Positions 1 to 6,478 of a DNA stretch of 27,552 nt are shown here, in pieces. Position numbers and translations under genes: made by a program. Source of the DNA: UBA10210 sp964408425. GTDB lineage: Archaea; Micrarchaeota; Micrarchaeia; Norongarragalinales; Norongarragalinaceae. The stretch covers positions 1 to 27,552 of the forward strand of contig CAYOZI010000011.1 in the NCBI GenBank assembly GCA_964408425.1, written 5' to 3'. The stretch's first letter is position 1. The number at the start of each line of letters is the position of its first letter. The notes below the pieces were generated by a model, which did no database searches, was not told where the DNA came from, and was given only the letters and a program-made list of their open reading frames with translations.

Positions 1-29
1 ACCCCCAGTTTTGCATTAACGCGGGAGGC

Positions 30-40
30 TTTATAAAATT
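30..40 (+). promoter_or_regulatory. TATA-like box upstream of the first gene
   Basis: An archaeal TATA-like element (TTTATAAAATT) lies 84 bases ahead of the first start codon. A start about 25 bases downstream would leave a leader of roughly 60 bases. Nothing else is recognisable in bases 1-123. Confidence 0.35.
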
Positions 41-123
41 GCTTCGGTTCGGGGGCGTGGAAGCGGTTCGCAGAGAGTTTTTTATTCAGGGAGGAGCTTG
101 ATTTATAGATCGGATGGTTTTTC

Positions 124-450
124 ATGCCACGGAAAGGAAGGAATGCATTGTCGGACGAAGCGCCGAGAAAGGGCGATGCCCCGCTTTTCGCCTACCCCTA
201 CCTTTTGGACAATCACGTGAAGCACTACGGGATTTCGAGGAACGACGCGCGAATGCTTACCGCCGCGTTGAAACGGCACTTGACCGCGGAAGAGCTTGCG
301 GGAATTTCGTCGCACGAGCGTGCCGCGGAAGCGTTGGAAGGCAAGGTTTCAGCAAAACGCCAGCGTATTTTGACTCGCGACGAGTTGAAAGAGCTGAAGT
401 ACGCGGTAATGCTTGCCAAAAAGTTTTCCGAACTCGTGAAAAAGAAATAG
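124..450 (+). CDS. Small hypothetical basic protein (108 aa)
   Basis: I do not recognise the family. The protein is highly charged, predicted soluble and mostly helical, with no signal peptide or membrane segment. Residues about 35-60 (ISRNDARMLTAALKRHL) resemble an amphipathic helix, and the C-terminus ends in a lysine run. The start is the only ATG after the in-frame upstream stop. An overlapping frame beginning at 114 was treated as a shadow. The gene sits 42 bases ahead of the KH-domain rRNA-processing gene on the same strand, so co-transcription is plausible. A role in RNA or ribosome biology would be guilt by association only. Confidence 0.6.
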   Translation: MPRKGRNALSDEAPRKGDAPLFAYPYLLDNHVKHYGISRNDARMLTAALKRHLTAEELAGISSHERAAEALEGKVSAKRQRILTRDELKELKYAVMLAKKFSELVKKK

Positions 451-492
451 CGTTTTTCGCCCGGCATCCGGGCCTGTTAAAGGTTTTTTGAA

Positions 493-987
493 ATGCGTTT
501 GTTCGTTATCCCTTCAGCGAGAAAAAAGGCGTTCAGCGACTTCGTGCTGAGAGACTTGAAGACGAAGACCGGAGCCAAGTTCAAGAAAACCGCTGAAGGG
601 GACTTGGAATTGGAAGGCGAAGGGGGGAGTGAATACTTCGCGGAACTGGTTTTGATTGCCATAGCGTTCGGCTTCGAGTACAAGAAAGCCCTCAAACTCT
701 TGAACGACGAGTTTTTCCTGGAAGTGCTGGATTTGAACGCCGCCATGTGGGGGAAGAAGGCGCGGATAGCGCAAATGAAAGCCAGAATCATAGGCACGGG
801 CGGCAAGGCGAAAAACACTCTCGAGTTTTTGAGCGACTGCTGGATCAGCATTTTTGAAGATAAAGTCGCGTTGCTGGGCAGGTACGAGGATTTGAAGAAC
901 GCCAAGGAAGGGATTCTGCAACTGCTGGAAGGCAAGGCGCACGGTTCCGTATACGCTTTCCTAGAGAAGAAAAACGCCCGAAAATAA
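493..987 (+). CDS. KH-domain rRNA-processing protein, Pno1/Dim2-Krr1 type
   Basis: This is the archaeal relative of eukaryotic Pno1/Dim2 and Krr1, KH-domain factors of small-subunit maturation that bind near the 3' end of 16S/18S rRNA. Seen here: a first degenerate KH-like region (about residues 1-75). A second KH domain follows with the segment MKARIIGTGGKAKNTLE (residues 95-111), carrying the GxxG loop as GTGG at 101-104. The family C-terminal signature LEGKAHGSVYAFLEKK lies at about 145-160. At 164 residues it is slightly shorter than typical archaeal homologs (about 180-220). The ATG at 493 follows shortly after the upstream gene. It precedes the top6B group but is separated from it by 215 bases with their own promoter. 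Family assignment is firm; the exact rRNA site is inferred from homologs. Confidence 0.88.
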   Translation: MRLFVIPSARKKAFSDFVLRDLKTKTGAKFKKTAEGDLELEGEGGSEYFAELVLIAIAFGFEYKKALKLLNDEFFLEVLDLNAAMWGKKARIAQMKARIIGTGGKAKNTLEFLSDCWISIFEDKVALLGRYEDLKNAKEGILQLLEGKAHGSVYAFLEKKNARK

Positions 988-1024
988 GCCTCAAAACCGG
1001 CTTTTTCGCTTGCCCTCAATAAGG

Positions 1025-1032
1025 TATTTAAG
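1025..1032 (+). promoter_or_regulatory. TATA box, probable promoter of the top6B-nudix-top6A unit
   Basis: TATTTAAG is preceded by a purine-rich stretch in the 215-base gap between the KH gene and top6B. A start about 25 bases downstream gives a long leader of roughly 150 bases before the TTG of top6B. A second AT-rich element (CATTATAATG, about 1047-1056) is also possible. The leader holds no RNA structure I recognise. Confidence 0.4.
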
Positions 1033-1201
1033 CCTCCGTTACCTTCATTATAATGCGCGGTTTTTACGAGGTAAAAAAGGGTTTTTTACGTCTTGAAAAC
1101 GCGGTTTTTTAGGGTAAGGAAAACCACCGGTTTGAACTAGGCGTTTAGTCTGGAAAATTCCGTTTCTCCAAAGCGTTTTTTGTGAATAAGGTGCTTGGAT
1201 T

Positions 1202-3079
1202 TTGGCTGAAGGGGACGCTGTTACTAAACAGATCGAAGGGCAGTTTAAGGAGTATAGCGTAGCCGAGTTTTTCAAGAAAAACAGGCAGATGCTCGGCTAT
1301 GCGGGAGAAGTGCGTTCCCTGACGACTATCGTCCACGAGTATGTTACGAACTCCCTTGACTCTTGCGAAGACGCCAAGATTTTGCCTGAAATACTCGTTC
1401 AAATAGATTCCATGGCAGCCGCTGAAAGGCACACGGATTTGGGCGTGGGCGACGCGGCGACGCAAACGTTCGAGGTTGACGACGAAATAGCGAAAGCCGC
1501 GTCCCTGCAGGTTACGGTGGACGGCATCCCGAAAGAAAGGGGGATGGATTACGTCATCAAGTACGAAAAGAAGGGGAAATCGAGCGTAAGGGTTTTGCAG
1601 TTCAAGAACGAAACCCCCCGTGAAGGCGCGAAGATTTCGGCGAAATGGGCTGCGGGGCACTTGAAAGTAATTGTAGAAGATAACGGTACGGGAATTCCCA
1701 AGACCAAGGTTGGAGCTGCTTTGGGAAAGCTTTTGGCTGGAACTAAATTCCTTTCCCGCGCCCAACGAAGGGGACAGCAGGGAATCGGGGCGGCGTATGC
1801 AACTTTGTTTTCTCAAATTACCACCGGAAAGCCCATCCGCGTCAAAACGGGAATGGGCAACGGGAAAGTGTTCGAGTGCGACTTGCGCATTGACATTCAG
1901 AAGAACGAGCCCTTGATCAAGAGCGAGGAGGAAAAGCCCGGAAAATTAAGGGGCTTGAGGGTTGAGGCTGAATTCGCCGAAGTTTCTTTCGACAAGAGCG
2001 AGTATGGCGTATACGAATACTTGAGGAGGACTGCGTTGGCCAACCCGCACGCCCAGCTTACTCTCATCGACCCGAACAAGGATATAACCGTTTTTCCCCG
2101 CGCTTCAACCCAGATTCCCCCCAAGCCGAAAGACATTCAGCCTCATCCTTTGGGGTTGAGTACGAGCGATATAGTCGACATGTCCAAAGCCACTTCAGCC
2201 CGCAAAATCTCTTCGTTCCTGCAAACCGATTTCGAAAAGATTTCGGGAGACAAGGTTGCGGAACTCAAAGCCTTGTGCCCGAACGTGGATTTCGAGAAAC
2301 ACCCTTCGAAATTACAATGGTTCGAGGCGGAGGCGCTCGTGAACGCTTTCCGCAAAATCAAGTTTTTCAATCCAGACATGGACTCGCTTATCCCCATAGG
2401 CGAAGAGCAGGTGAAAAAAAGCCTGAAAAACCTGTTGAAACCCGAAGTGCTGGCCGTATGCGAGCGCAAGCCCCGCGTGTTCCGCGGCGGGATACCGTTC
2501 TTGGTGGAAGCGGCAATAGCTTACGGCGGAAACGCAGGGCAGAGGGGCAGCAACGGGGCTGTAAAGGGAGAGGCGATGCGCTTTGCCAACCGCGTTCCCC
2601 TGTTGTTCGACGCGGGAAGCTGCGCGACCATGGAAGCGGTGAAATCCATCGAGTGGGGGCGTTATGATTTGAAGGATTGGGAGAGCATGCCCGTTTCCAT
2701 TTTCATCAACTTCGTGAGCGTTTACGTCCCTTACACCGGAGCAGGAAAACTCGCCATTTCCGCCGAAGACGAGATTATCGCGGAAATAAGATTTGCATTG
2801 ATGGAATGCGCGAGGCAGGTGGCTGTGTATATCCACGGCCTCCAGAAGGCTGAAGACCAGGAAGAGCGCAAAAAGATTTTCTTCAAGTACATTGGCGAAG
2901 TGGCGCAAGCGCTGCACGAGGTTACTGGAAAGGCGAAGGCGGAACTGGAGGAGAAGATGAGGAAAATCGCCGAAGAGAAAACGGCGTTGCTGGAAGCTTC
3001 CGAGAACGGAGAGGCGGAACTGGAAGAGATGGAGGAAGCGGCTGAGGAAGAAATAAAGGAAGAAGGGGAGTCGGAGTGA
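1202..3079 (+). CDS. top6B: DNA topoisomerase VI subunit B (with an unusual insertion)
   Basis: This is the ATPase subunit of the type IIB topoisomerase, which relaxes and decatenates DNA as an A2B2 heterotetramer. The GHKL ATPase N-box has E46 and N50 in HEYVTNSLDS. The G1 box is EDNGTGIP (159-166). The lid/G2 region is RRGQQGIGAAYA (189-200). The H2TH and transducer regions follow, with the switch lysine K516 in VPYTGAGKLAIS. The acidic, probably coiled-coil tail runs from about 550 to 625. The start is TTG with GGTG 8 bases upstream; no better in-frame ATG exists. Residues about 71-152 form an insertion of roughly 80 residues between the first GHKL strand and the G1 box, a place where Sulfolobus and Pyrococcus subunits have only a short turn. 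The nudix and top6A genes follow within a few bases, so this is an operon. Confidence 0.95.
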   Translation: MAEGDAVTKQIEGQFKEYSVAEFFKKNRQMLGYAGEVRSLTTIVHEYVTNSLDSCEDAKILPEILVQIDSMAAAERHTDLGVGDAATQTFEVDDEIAKAASLQVTVDGIPKERGMDYVIKYEKKGKSSVRVLQFKNETPREGAKISAKWAAGHLKVIVEDNGTGIPKTKVGAALGKLLAGTKFLSRAQRRGQQGIGAAYATLFSQITTGKPIRVKTGMGNGKVFECDLRIDIQKNEPLIKSEEEKPGKLRGLRVEAEFAEVSFDKSEYGVYEYLRRTALANPHAQLTLIDPNKDITVFPRASTQIPPKPKDIQPHPLGLSTSDIVDMSKATSARKISSFLQTDFEKISGDKVAELKALCPNVDFEKHPSKLQWFEAEALVNAFRKIKFFNPDMDSLIPIGEEQVKKSLKNLLKPEVLAVCERKPRVFRGGIPFLVEAAIAYGGNAGQRGSNGAVKGEAMRFANRVPLLFDAGSCATMEAVKSIEWGRYDLKDWESMPVSIFINFVSVYVPYTGAGKLAISAEDEIIAEIRFALMECARQVAVYIHGLQKAEDQEERKKIFFKYIGEVAQALHEVTGKAKAELEEKMRKIAEEKTALLEASENGEAELEEMEEAAEEEIKEEGESE

Positions 3080-3086
3080 AAAGAAA

Positions 3087-3608
3087 ATGGCAGGAATGGC
3101 GTTGAGGAAAACCGCTTCGATTTCCAAGAAGGAAAAGCACTTCGTGGCGACCGGTTTGGTCGTGGACGAAAAGTGCGAAAAGGTTTTGCTTATCCTGCAC
3201 AAGAAACTGAAAACGTGGCTTCCTCCGGGCGGGCATATTGAATTCGAGAAAAACGAGCTGCCGGATGAAGCGGTAGTGAGGGAAGTGAAGGAAGAAACGG
3301 GTTTGGACGTGGAAATAATTTCCGAGGCGTTCGACATTTCTTGGGAGAAGGTGGAAACCCTCCACCAGCCGTTGCTCGTGCAGTTGGAAGAGATTTCGCC
3401 TTCGCACGCGCAACACTTGGATTTGCAGTATTTGTGCAAAGTAAAAAGCGGGAGCCTGCTCGAAGGAGAGCACGCGGAGCACGATGGAGTGCGCTGGTTT
3501 GACGAAATGGCTTTGAAGGAAACGGAAGGATTGCAGAATGACGTTCGCGAGAATTCGTTCTTGGCGCTGGACAAGGCCAGGGATTTGAAAGAAAGGGGTT
3601 TGTTTTAG
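3087..3608 (+). CDS. Nudix hydrolase
   Basis: A 173-residue Nudix-fold pyrophosphohydrolase, probably acting on a nucleoside diphosphate derivative or oxidised nucleotide; the substrate cannot be told from sequence. The Nudix box runs from G49 to L73, with the core REVKEETGL at 65-73 and E57 eight residues before R65. The first spacer has seven residues instead of the canonical five (GX7EX7REVKEETGL), a small insertion in the loop before the catalytic helix. The metal-binding glutamates E69 and E70 are present. The start is the ATG at 3087; a second ATG at 3099 is possible. It lies 7 bases after top6B and 19 before top6A, so all three are probably co-transcribed. Confidence 0.88.
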   Translation: MAGMALRKTASISKKEKHFVATGLVVDEKCEKVLLILHKKLKTWLPPGGHIEFEKNELPDEAVVREVKEETGLDVEIISEAFDISWEKVETLHQPLLVQLEEISPSHAQHLDLQYLCKVKSGSLLEGEHAEHDGVRWFDEMALKETEGLQNDVRENSFLALDKARDLKERGLF

Positions 3609-3627
3609 GAAACCGGTGATACACGAT

Positions 3628-4764
3628 ATGGCTACGGCGAAGGAAACGGATTCGAAGGAAGAAAAGCTGAAGAAAATCCAGGATTTGACGAAGAGGATAG
3701 TCGACTTGTGCGAAAAGCTCAACAAGGAAATCGACAGGAAGGAAAACCCGCACATCGAAATTCCCATTCGCGGTTCTGCAAACGTGTTTTTCGACGAAAA
3801 ACAGCGTAAGATCATTCTCGGGGATAAGATCGCGAAGAGGTATTTCTTCAACGTCGCGCATGCAAGGCGTTTCATGCAGACGATGCTCGTCGCTTCCTAC
3901 GTGAAGAAGGATTTGTTGGGAAACGACTTGACGGCGACGCTTCGAGACTTGTACTACGCTAAAAAGCATACGATCAAGGGGACGAAGGAGGATACGATTG
4001 ACGAACAAAAAGAAAGCGATTTGGCGATTGTCGATTTGGAAGTGGCTTTGGATTCGTTCCGCGAAAGATTGCATTTGAGGGCAGAGCCGAAAGGGCGAAT
4101 GGCTGGGGACGTTATTATCAACGACCGCGTTCGCGACAAGGTGGATACCATAGACTTGAGCAGAATGGGGTCGGGCGGATGGGCCGTGCCGTCCATCGTC
4201 GAGCAAATAGAATTCAAGAGCGTTGACGTGGAGTACGTTTTGGTGGCGGAGAAAAACGCCATTTTCGACCGTTTGAATGAGGATGGTTATTGGAAGAAAG
4301 AAAAGTGCCTTCTCATGACCACCGCCGGTCAAGCCGCGCGAGGAGCAAGGCGGTTGTTGCAGCGACTTTCCACTGAGTTGAAGCTCCCGGTTTATTGCTT
4401 AACTGATGCGGACCCGTACGGGTGGTACATTTACAGCACGATGAAGTACGGCTCGATGGCTTTGGCGCATGAATCGGACCGTTTGGGCTGTCCGGAAATG
4501 AAGTTTCTGGGAATGAGCATTTCCGACATAGAACGTTATGATTTGACGGCAGTTACGATCAAGGCGAAGGACGTCGACGTGAAAAGGGCGGAAGAAATCC
4601 GCGATTACGCTTGGTTCAAGTCGAAGGAGTGGCAGGTTGAACTCAAAAAGTTTTTGGAAAAGAGGATCAAGGCGGAAATCCAGGCTTTATCCAGCAAAAA
4701 TCTGCAGTACATCTCGAATTCCTACCTTCCGGAGAAAATCAAGAACAAGGACTTCCTGCCGTAA
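3628..4764 (+). CDS. top6A: DNA topoisomerase VI subunit A
   Basis: This is the DNA-cleaving subunit of topoisomerase VI, homologous to eukaryotic Spo11. A winged-helix (5Y-CAP) domain carries the active-site tyrosine pair in TLRDLYYAKKH (Y109/Y110; by comparison with Spo11 the second is expected to attack DNA). A Toprim domain follows, with the metal-binding glutamate E208 in VLVAEKNAIFDRL and the acidic pair D260/D262 in LTDADPYGWYIY. At 378 residues it has the usual length. I chose the ATG at 3628 because GGTGAT (3615-3620) sits at SD distance. A GTG at 3616 would extend it by four residues but lies inside that site. It is the third gene of the top6B-nudix-top6A unit. Confidence 0.95.
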   Translation: MATAKETDSKEEKLKKIQDLTKRIVDLCEKLNKEIDRKENPHIEIPIRGSANVFFDEKQRKIILGDKIAKRYFFNVAHARRFMQTMLVASYVKKDLLGNDLTATLRDLYYAKKHTIKGTKEDTIDEQKESDLAIVDLEVALDSFRERLHLRAEPKGRMAGDVIINDRVRDKVDTIDLSRMGSGGWAVPSIVEQIEFKSVDVEYVLVAEKNAIFDRLNEDGYWKKEKCLLMTTAGQAARGARRLLQRLSTELKLPVYCLTDADPYGWYIYSTMKYGSMALAHESDRLGCPEMKFLGMSISDIERYDLTAVTIKAKDVDVKRAEEIRDYAWFKSKEWQVELKKFLEKRIKAEIQALSSKNLQYISNSYLPEKIKNKDFLP

Positions 4765-4815
4765 ACCTATTTTTAAAACCTTTTCCTTCCAATTGTCTTT
4801 CAGGGGGGTGTCCTA

Positions 4816-5058
4816 ATGCAAAGACCGGCGTCTTTGGACGAGTTGTTGTTGAAAGCCAGGGATCACAAGGAGTTCCTTCAATCGCTTGATTCTTGGAGGG
4901 ACAAGGAACCGTTTCACAATAAGTTTATGAAAACAACGGCTCTCGAGATCGAATCTCGCTTGGCGGAGTCGCACAGGCTGTCGAGCGAACAACAGGCTGT
5001 TTTGAATGACTTGCAGGCGGCTTACGATTCGATAAGGCGAATTGCCGGAAAACACTAG
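4816..5058 (+). CDS. Small hypothetical helical protein (80 aa)
   Basis: I do not recognise the family. It is charged and predicted all-helical, possibly two or three helices (about 6-25, 37-52 and 55-75). There are no cysteines, signal peptide or membrane segment. A strong purine-rich SD (AGGGGGGTG) lies 5-6 bases before the ATG, which supports a real gene. The stop overlaps or abuts the GGTGAT-preceded start of the next small gene, so the two are probably translated together, ahead of the tRNA gene. Confidence 0.65.
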   Translation: MQRPASLDELLLKARDHKEFLQSLDSWRDKEPFHNKFMKTTALEIESRLAESHRLSSEQQAVLNDLQAAYDSIRRIAGKH

Positions 5059-5075
5059 TGCAAGGTGATTTTGAA

Positions 5076-5375
5076 ATGCCTGGCTTAAGCAGCTTGAAAC
5101 TTGCAGAAAAAGTGCGGGAGCACTTGCGTTTGATCAAAAACCCGTTGAAACCCCAGAGTGCGAGGCTTACGGCAAACCAGCGTTTCTTGAGGGCTTACGG
5201 GAAGGACTTGAAGAGGATTCGCGACAATTACGGGGGGCATAGCGCTTACCCTCCGTTGGGCCCGCCTGCAGGGGCGTTGGCTGAATTGAGCGAAGGGAAT
5301 ATTTTGCGGTGGATAGCCTGGCACAAGGGGGAGATGGATTCCGTCGCCAACAGCTTGAAAAAACGAAAACGATAA
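5076..5375 (+). CDS. Small hypothetical basic protein (99 aa)
   Basis: I do not recognise the family. The protein is basic, with a helical N-terminal half (KLAEKVREHLRLIKNPL). A Pro/Gly-rich centre (YPPLGPPAG, about residues 60-68) follows, then a helix ending in a KKRKR tail that could touch nucleic acid. The ATG at 5076 is preferred because GGTGAT lies at 5064-5069. A GTG at 5058, overlapping the upstream stop, would add six residues but places the SD inside the gene. It probably forms a two-gene unit with the 4816-5058 ORF. Confidence 0.65.
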   Translation: MPGLSSLKLAEKVREHLRLIKNPLKPQSARLTANQRFLRAYGKDLKRIRDNYGGHSAYPPLGPPAGALAELSEGNILRWIAWHKGEMDSVANSLKKRKR

Positions 5376-5378
5376 ACG

Positions 5379-5387
5379 AATAAAAAC
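5379..5387 (+). promoter_or_regulatory. TATA box of the tRNA gene
   Basis: AATAAAAAC is centred about 28 bases before the first base of the tRNA acceptor stem (5412), the usual archaeal spacing for a tRNA promoter. Confidence 0.5.
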
Positions 5388-5429
5388 TCGACAAACCAAT
5401 TCTTTACTGGTGCCCTGGTAGCTCAGCCA

Positions 5430-5462
5430 CAACTTTCAAGTGAAAACCTGGGAGTTGCTGAA
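5430..5462 (+). other. tRNA-Asn intron 1 (D loop, about 33 bases)
   Basis: The BHB fold has central helix CAGC (5424-5427) with GCTG (5457-5460). Three-base bulges are CAC (5428-5430) and AAC (5461-5463), and the inner helix is AACT (5431-5434) with AGTT (5453-5456). Cutting after the second base of each bulge, the standard endonuclease phase, gives these borders. The outer helix is weak, so the motif is relaxed and the borders could shift by one or two bases. Confidence 0.7.
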
Positions 5463-5476
5463 CGGTAGAGCGACTG

Positions 5477-5500
5477 TTTTTGCGAAAAGCAAAAGTCGAT
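5477..5500 (+). other. tRNA-Asn intron 2 (anticodon stem 30/31, 24 bases)
   Basis: Central helix CGAC (5471-5474) pairs perfectly with GTCG (5495-5498). The bulges are TGT (5475-5477) and ATA (5499-5501). The inner helix TTTTGC/GCAAAA (5478-5483/5489-5494) closes a GAAAA loop. The standard cuts give exactly the borders needed to build ACTGA plus the CTGTTAA loop. This is the best-supported of the three. Confidence 0.85.
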
Positions 5501-5507
5501 ACTGTTA

Positions 5508-5526
5508 ACCGTTCAGACTGACGGAA
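5508..5526 (+). other. tRNA-Asn intron 3 (canonical position 37/38, 19 bases)
   Basis: Central helix CTGT (5502-5505) pairs with ACGG (5521-5524), with one G-U. The bulges are TAA (5506-5508) and AAA (5525-5527). Cutting after the second base of each joins A37 to A38 and completes ACTGA-CTGTTAA-TCAGT. The inner helix is short, with one mismatch (5509-5512/5517-5520). The intron lies at the canonical archaeal position one base after the anticodon. Confidence 0.8.
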
Positions 5527-5629
5527 ATCAGTAGGCCGCAGGTTCAAATCCTGCCCAGGGCGCTCCTACAAAAGGTTAGAAGAGGCACTTTCGCGTTCTT
5601 CTTGTGCGTCTACACCGAACGCAAGGCAG

Positions 5630-5638
5630 TTTATAAAC
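5630..5638 (+). promoter_or_regulatory. TATA-like box between the tRNA and the AbrB gene
   Basis: TTTATAAAC lies 129 bases ahead of the AbrB-family start and predicts transcription from about 5660. It may give the toxin-antitoxin mRNA a long leader or drive a short RNA. I see no C/D or H/ACA box in 5660-5730. Confidence 0.3.
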
Positions 5639-5728
5639 GCTGCTCTGGTTAGGCGAGCAACGAGAGTGTTTTCGTCGTTTTGCATTTTCCATTTCTTACT
5701 ACGCAAAAAGGAAAGATTAATAAGATAG

Positions 5729-5742
5729 TCTTACCAGTAAGA
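5729..5742. promoter_or_regulatory. Palindromic operator candidate ahead of the AbrB-PIN pair
   Basis: TCTTAC-CA-GTAAGA is a perfect 6+2+6 inverted repeat ending a few bases before the SD of the antitoxin gene and next to an AT-rich stretch (GATTAATAAG). AbrB/MazE antitoxins commonly bind such repeats to repress their own operon. Direct binding here is inferred. Confidence 0.55.
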
Positions 5743-5758
5743 TTAAGAGGTGATGCGG

Positions 5759-6037
5759 ATGGTTGGAGGGGGAGAAGTACAGGTAACCAAAATGTCTTCT
5801 AAAGGACAGGTAGTAATTCCCGAAGAAATTCGTGAAAACTTAGACTTGAAGCCAGGATCTACTTTCGCGGTTTTCGGCAACAAAGACGCAGATGCAATAA
5901 TGCTTAAGAAACTCGTAGTGCCAGAACCGGTCAAGGCATTTGAAGAAATGGCAAAATGGGGAAAACAACATGCAAAATCAATGGGTTTGAATGTTACTCC
6001 GGGGCAAATTGTTGAAAAACAACACAAACGCAAGTGA
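5759..6037 (+). CDS. AbrB/MazE-family antitoxin (SpoVT-AbrB domain)
   Basis: A 92-residue DNA-binding antitoxin partner for the following PIN gene. The N-terminal swapped-hairpin AbrB domain shows the family signature TKMSSKGQVVIPEEIRENL (about residues 10-28), then LKPGSTFAVF. The helical C-terminal part (about 50-92) probably wraps and blocks the toxin. GAGGTGAT (5747-5754) serves as SD for the ATG at 5759; a GTG at 5750 or ATG at 5753 is possible but overlaps that site. A palindrome at 5729-5742 is the likely autoregulatory operator. Base composition and codon use are more A/T-rich than in neighbouring genes, which fits a mobile toxin-antitoxin cassette inserted downstream of a tRNA. Confidence 0.88.
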   Translation: MVGGGEVQVTKMSSKGQVVIPEEIRENLDLKPGSTFAVFGNKDADAIMLKKLVVPEPVKAFEEMAKWGKQHAKSMGLNVTPGQIVEKQHKRK

Positions 6038-6044
6038 GTTTCCA

Positions 6045-6467
6045 ATGCCAAAAATAGTACTTGACTTGAACGTATTGATAGCCGCTTTGTTGTCGGACAA
6101 AGGCAGTTCTTACGAATTAGTTCACCTTTGTGCAGAAGGCAAGGTGACGGGTTACGTATCGAAAACAATGATGAGCAAATTCAACGAAGTAATTCAGCGG
6201 GATTATAAAGTTCCGTTAGAACGTGCGGAGCAAATGGTGGAAGTGCTTTTGCAATTCTTGAAACTAGTCGAGCCTGATTTCAAACTCAAGGCGGTAGCTG
6301 AAGATGACGAAGACAATCGAGTTGTAGAATGTGCAGTTTACACTAAAGCAGACTACTTAGCCTCTTGGGACCCACATCTTACTAATCTTAAAGAATTTCA
6401 AGGAATCAAGATTATGAATCCAGGAAAACTTTTGGAAGAACTGAAGGAGGGGAATCGAATTAAGTGA
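6045..6467 (+). CDS. PIN-domain toxin (PIN_3, COG1569-like RNase)
   Basis: A putative ribonuclease toxin of the PIN fold. The first acidic metal ligand is the Asp in IVLDLNVLIAALLS (residues about 4-17). A conserved YVSKTMMSKFNEVI segment supplies a second acidic site. AEDDEDNRVVECAV then KADYLASWDPHL (about 93-120) carries the remaining acidic cluster. The order LCAEGKV...YVS...AEDDEDN...DPHL is typical of PIN_3 'putative toxin-antitoxin system toxin component' proteins. I chose the ATG at 6045, eight bases after the antitoxin stop. An upstream in-frame ATG at 5991 lies inside the antitoxin gene and would add 18 unrelated residues. The target RNA cannot be predicted. Confidence 0.88.
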   Translation: MPKIVLDLNVLIAALLSDKGSSYELVHLCAEGKVTGYVSKTMMSKFNEVIQRDYKVPLERAEQMVEVLLQFLKLVEPDFKLKAVAEDDEDNRVVECAVYTKADYLASWDPHLTNLKEFQGIKIMNPGKLLEELKEGNRIK

Positions 6468-6478
6468 CGGACAACTAA

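Larger units (their letters stand above)
5412..5562 (+). tRNA. tRNA-Asn (GUU) interrupted by three BHB-type introns
   Basis: The acceptor stem GCCCTGG (5412-5418) pairs with CCAGGGC (5555-5561), with discriminator G5562 and no encoded CCA. The T arm is GCAGG/CCTGC (5538-5542/5550-5554) with loop TTCAAAT. The D stem is GCTC/GAGC (5421-5424/5468-5471). A continuous reading gives no valid anticodon arm. Removing 5430-5462, 5477-5500 and 5508-5526 gives an anticodon stem ACTGA/TCAGT with loop CTGTTAA, anticodon GTT (5504-5506), and variable loop AGGCC. G73 and GUU both suit archaeal tRNA-Asn. The mature length is 75 bases before CCA. The D loop would be AGCCACGGTA, about one base longer than usual, so the borders of the first intron are the least certain. 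A single-intron reading with anticodon UUG fails on stem pairing. Confidence 0.85.

Noticed and set aside
1053..1112. A 19-codon ORF in the top6B leader, starting about 25 bases after the TATA box (leader peptide candidate).
   Set aside because: Composition is unremarkable, no SD is visible and there is no sign of regulation. It is likely chance.
2312..4332. Long minus-strand frames of 317-420 codons opposite the top6B-nudix-top6A region.
   Set aside because: Their composition (Phe, Arg, Leu, His rich) is the shadow of Glu/Lys-rich genes on the other strand. No domain is recognisable.
5473..5490. tRNA-Gln reading with anticodon TTG directly after the first ACTGT.
   Set aside because: The stem would have a T-T mismatch and position 37 would be C, and the 3' side of the arm lies over 40 bases away. 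The three-intron tRNA-Asn model has no such faults.
5578..5603. Inverted repeat AGAAG...CTTCT just after the tRNA as a terminator.
   Set aside because: The stem is only five bases with a long loop and no T-run follows. Too weak to call.
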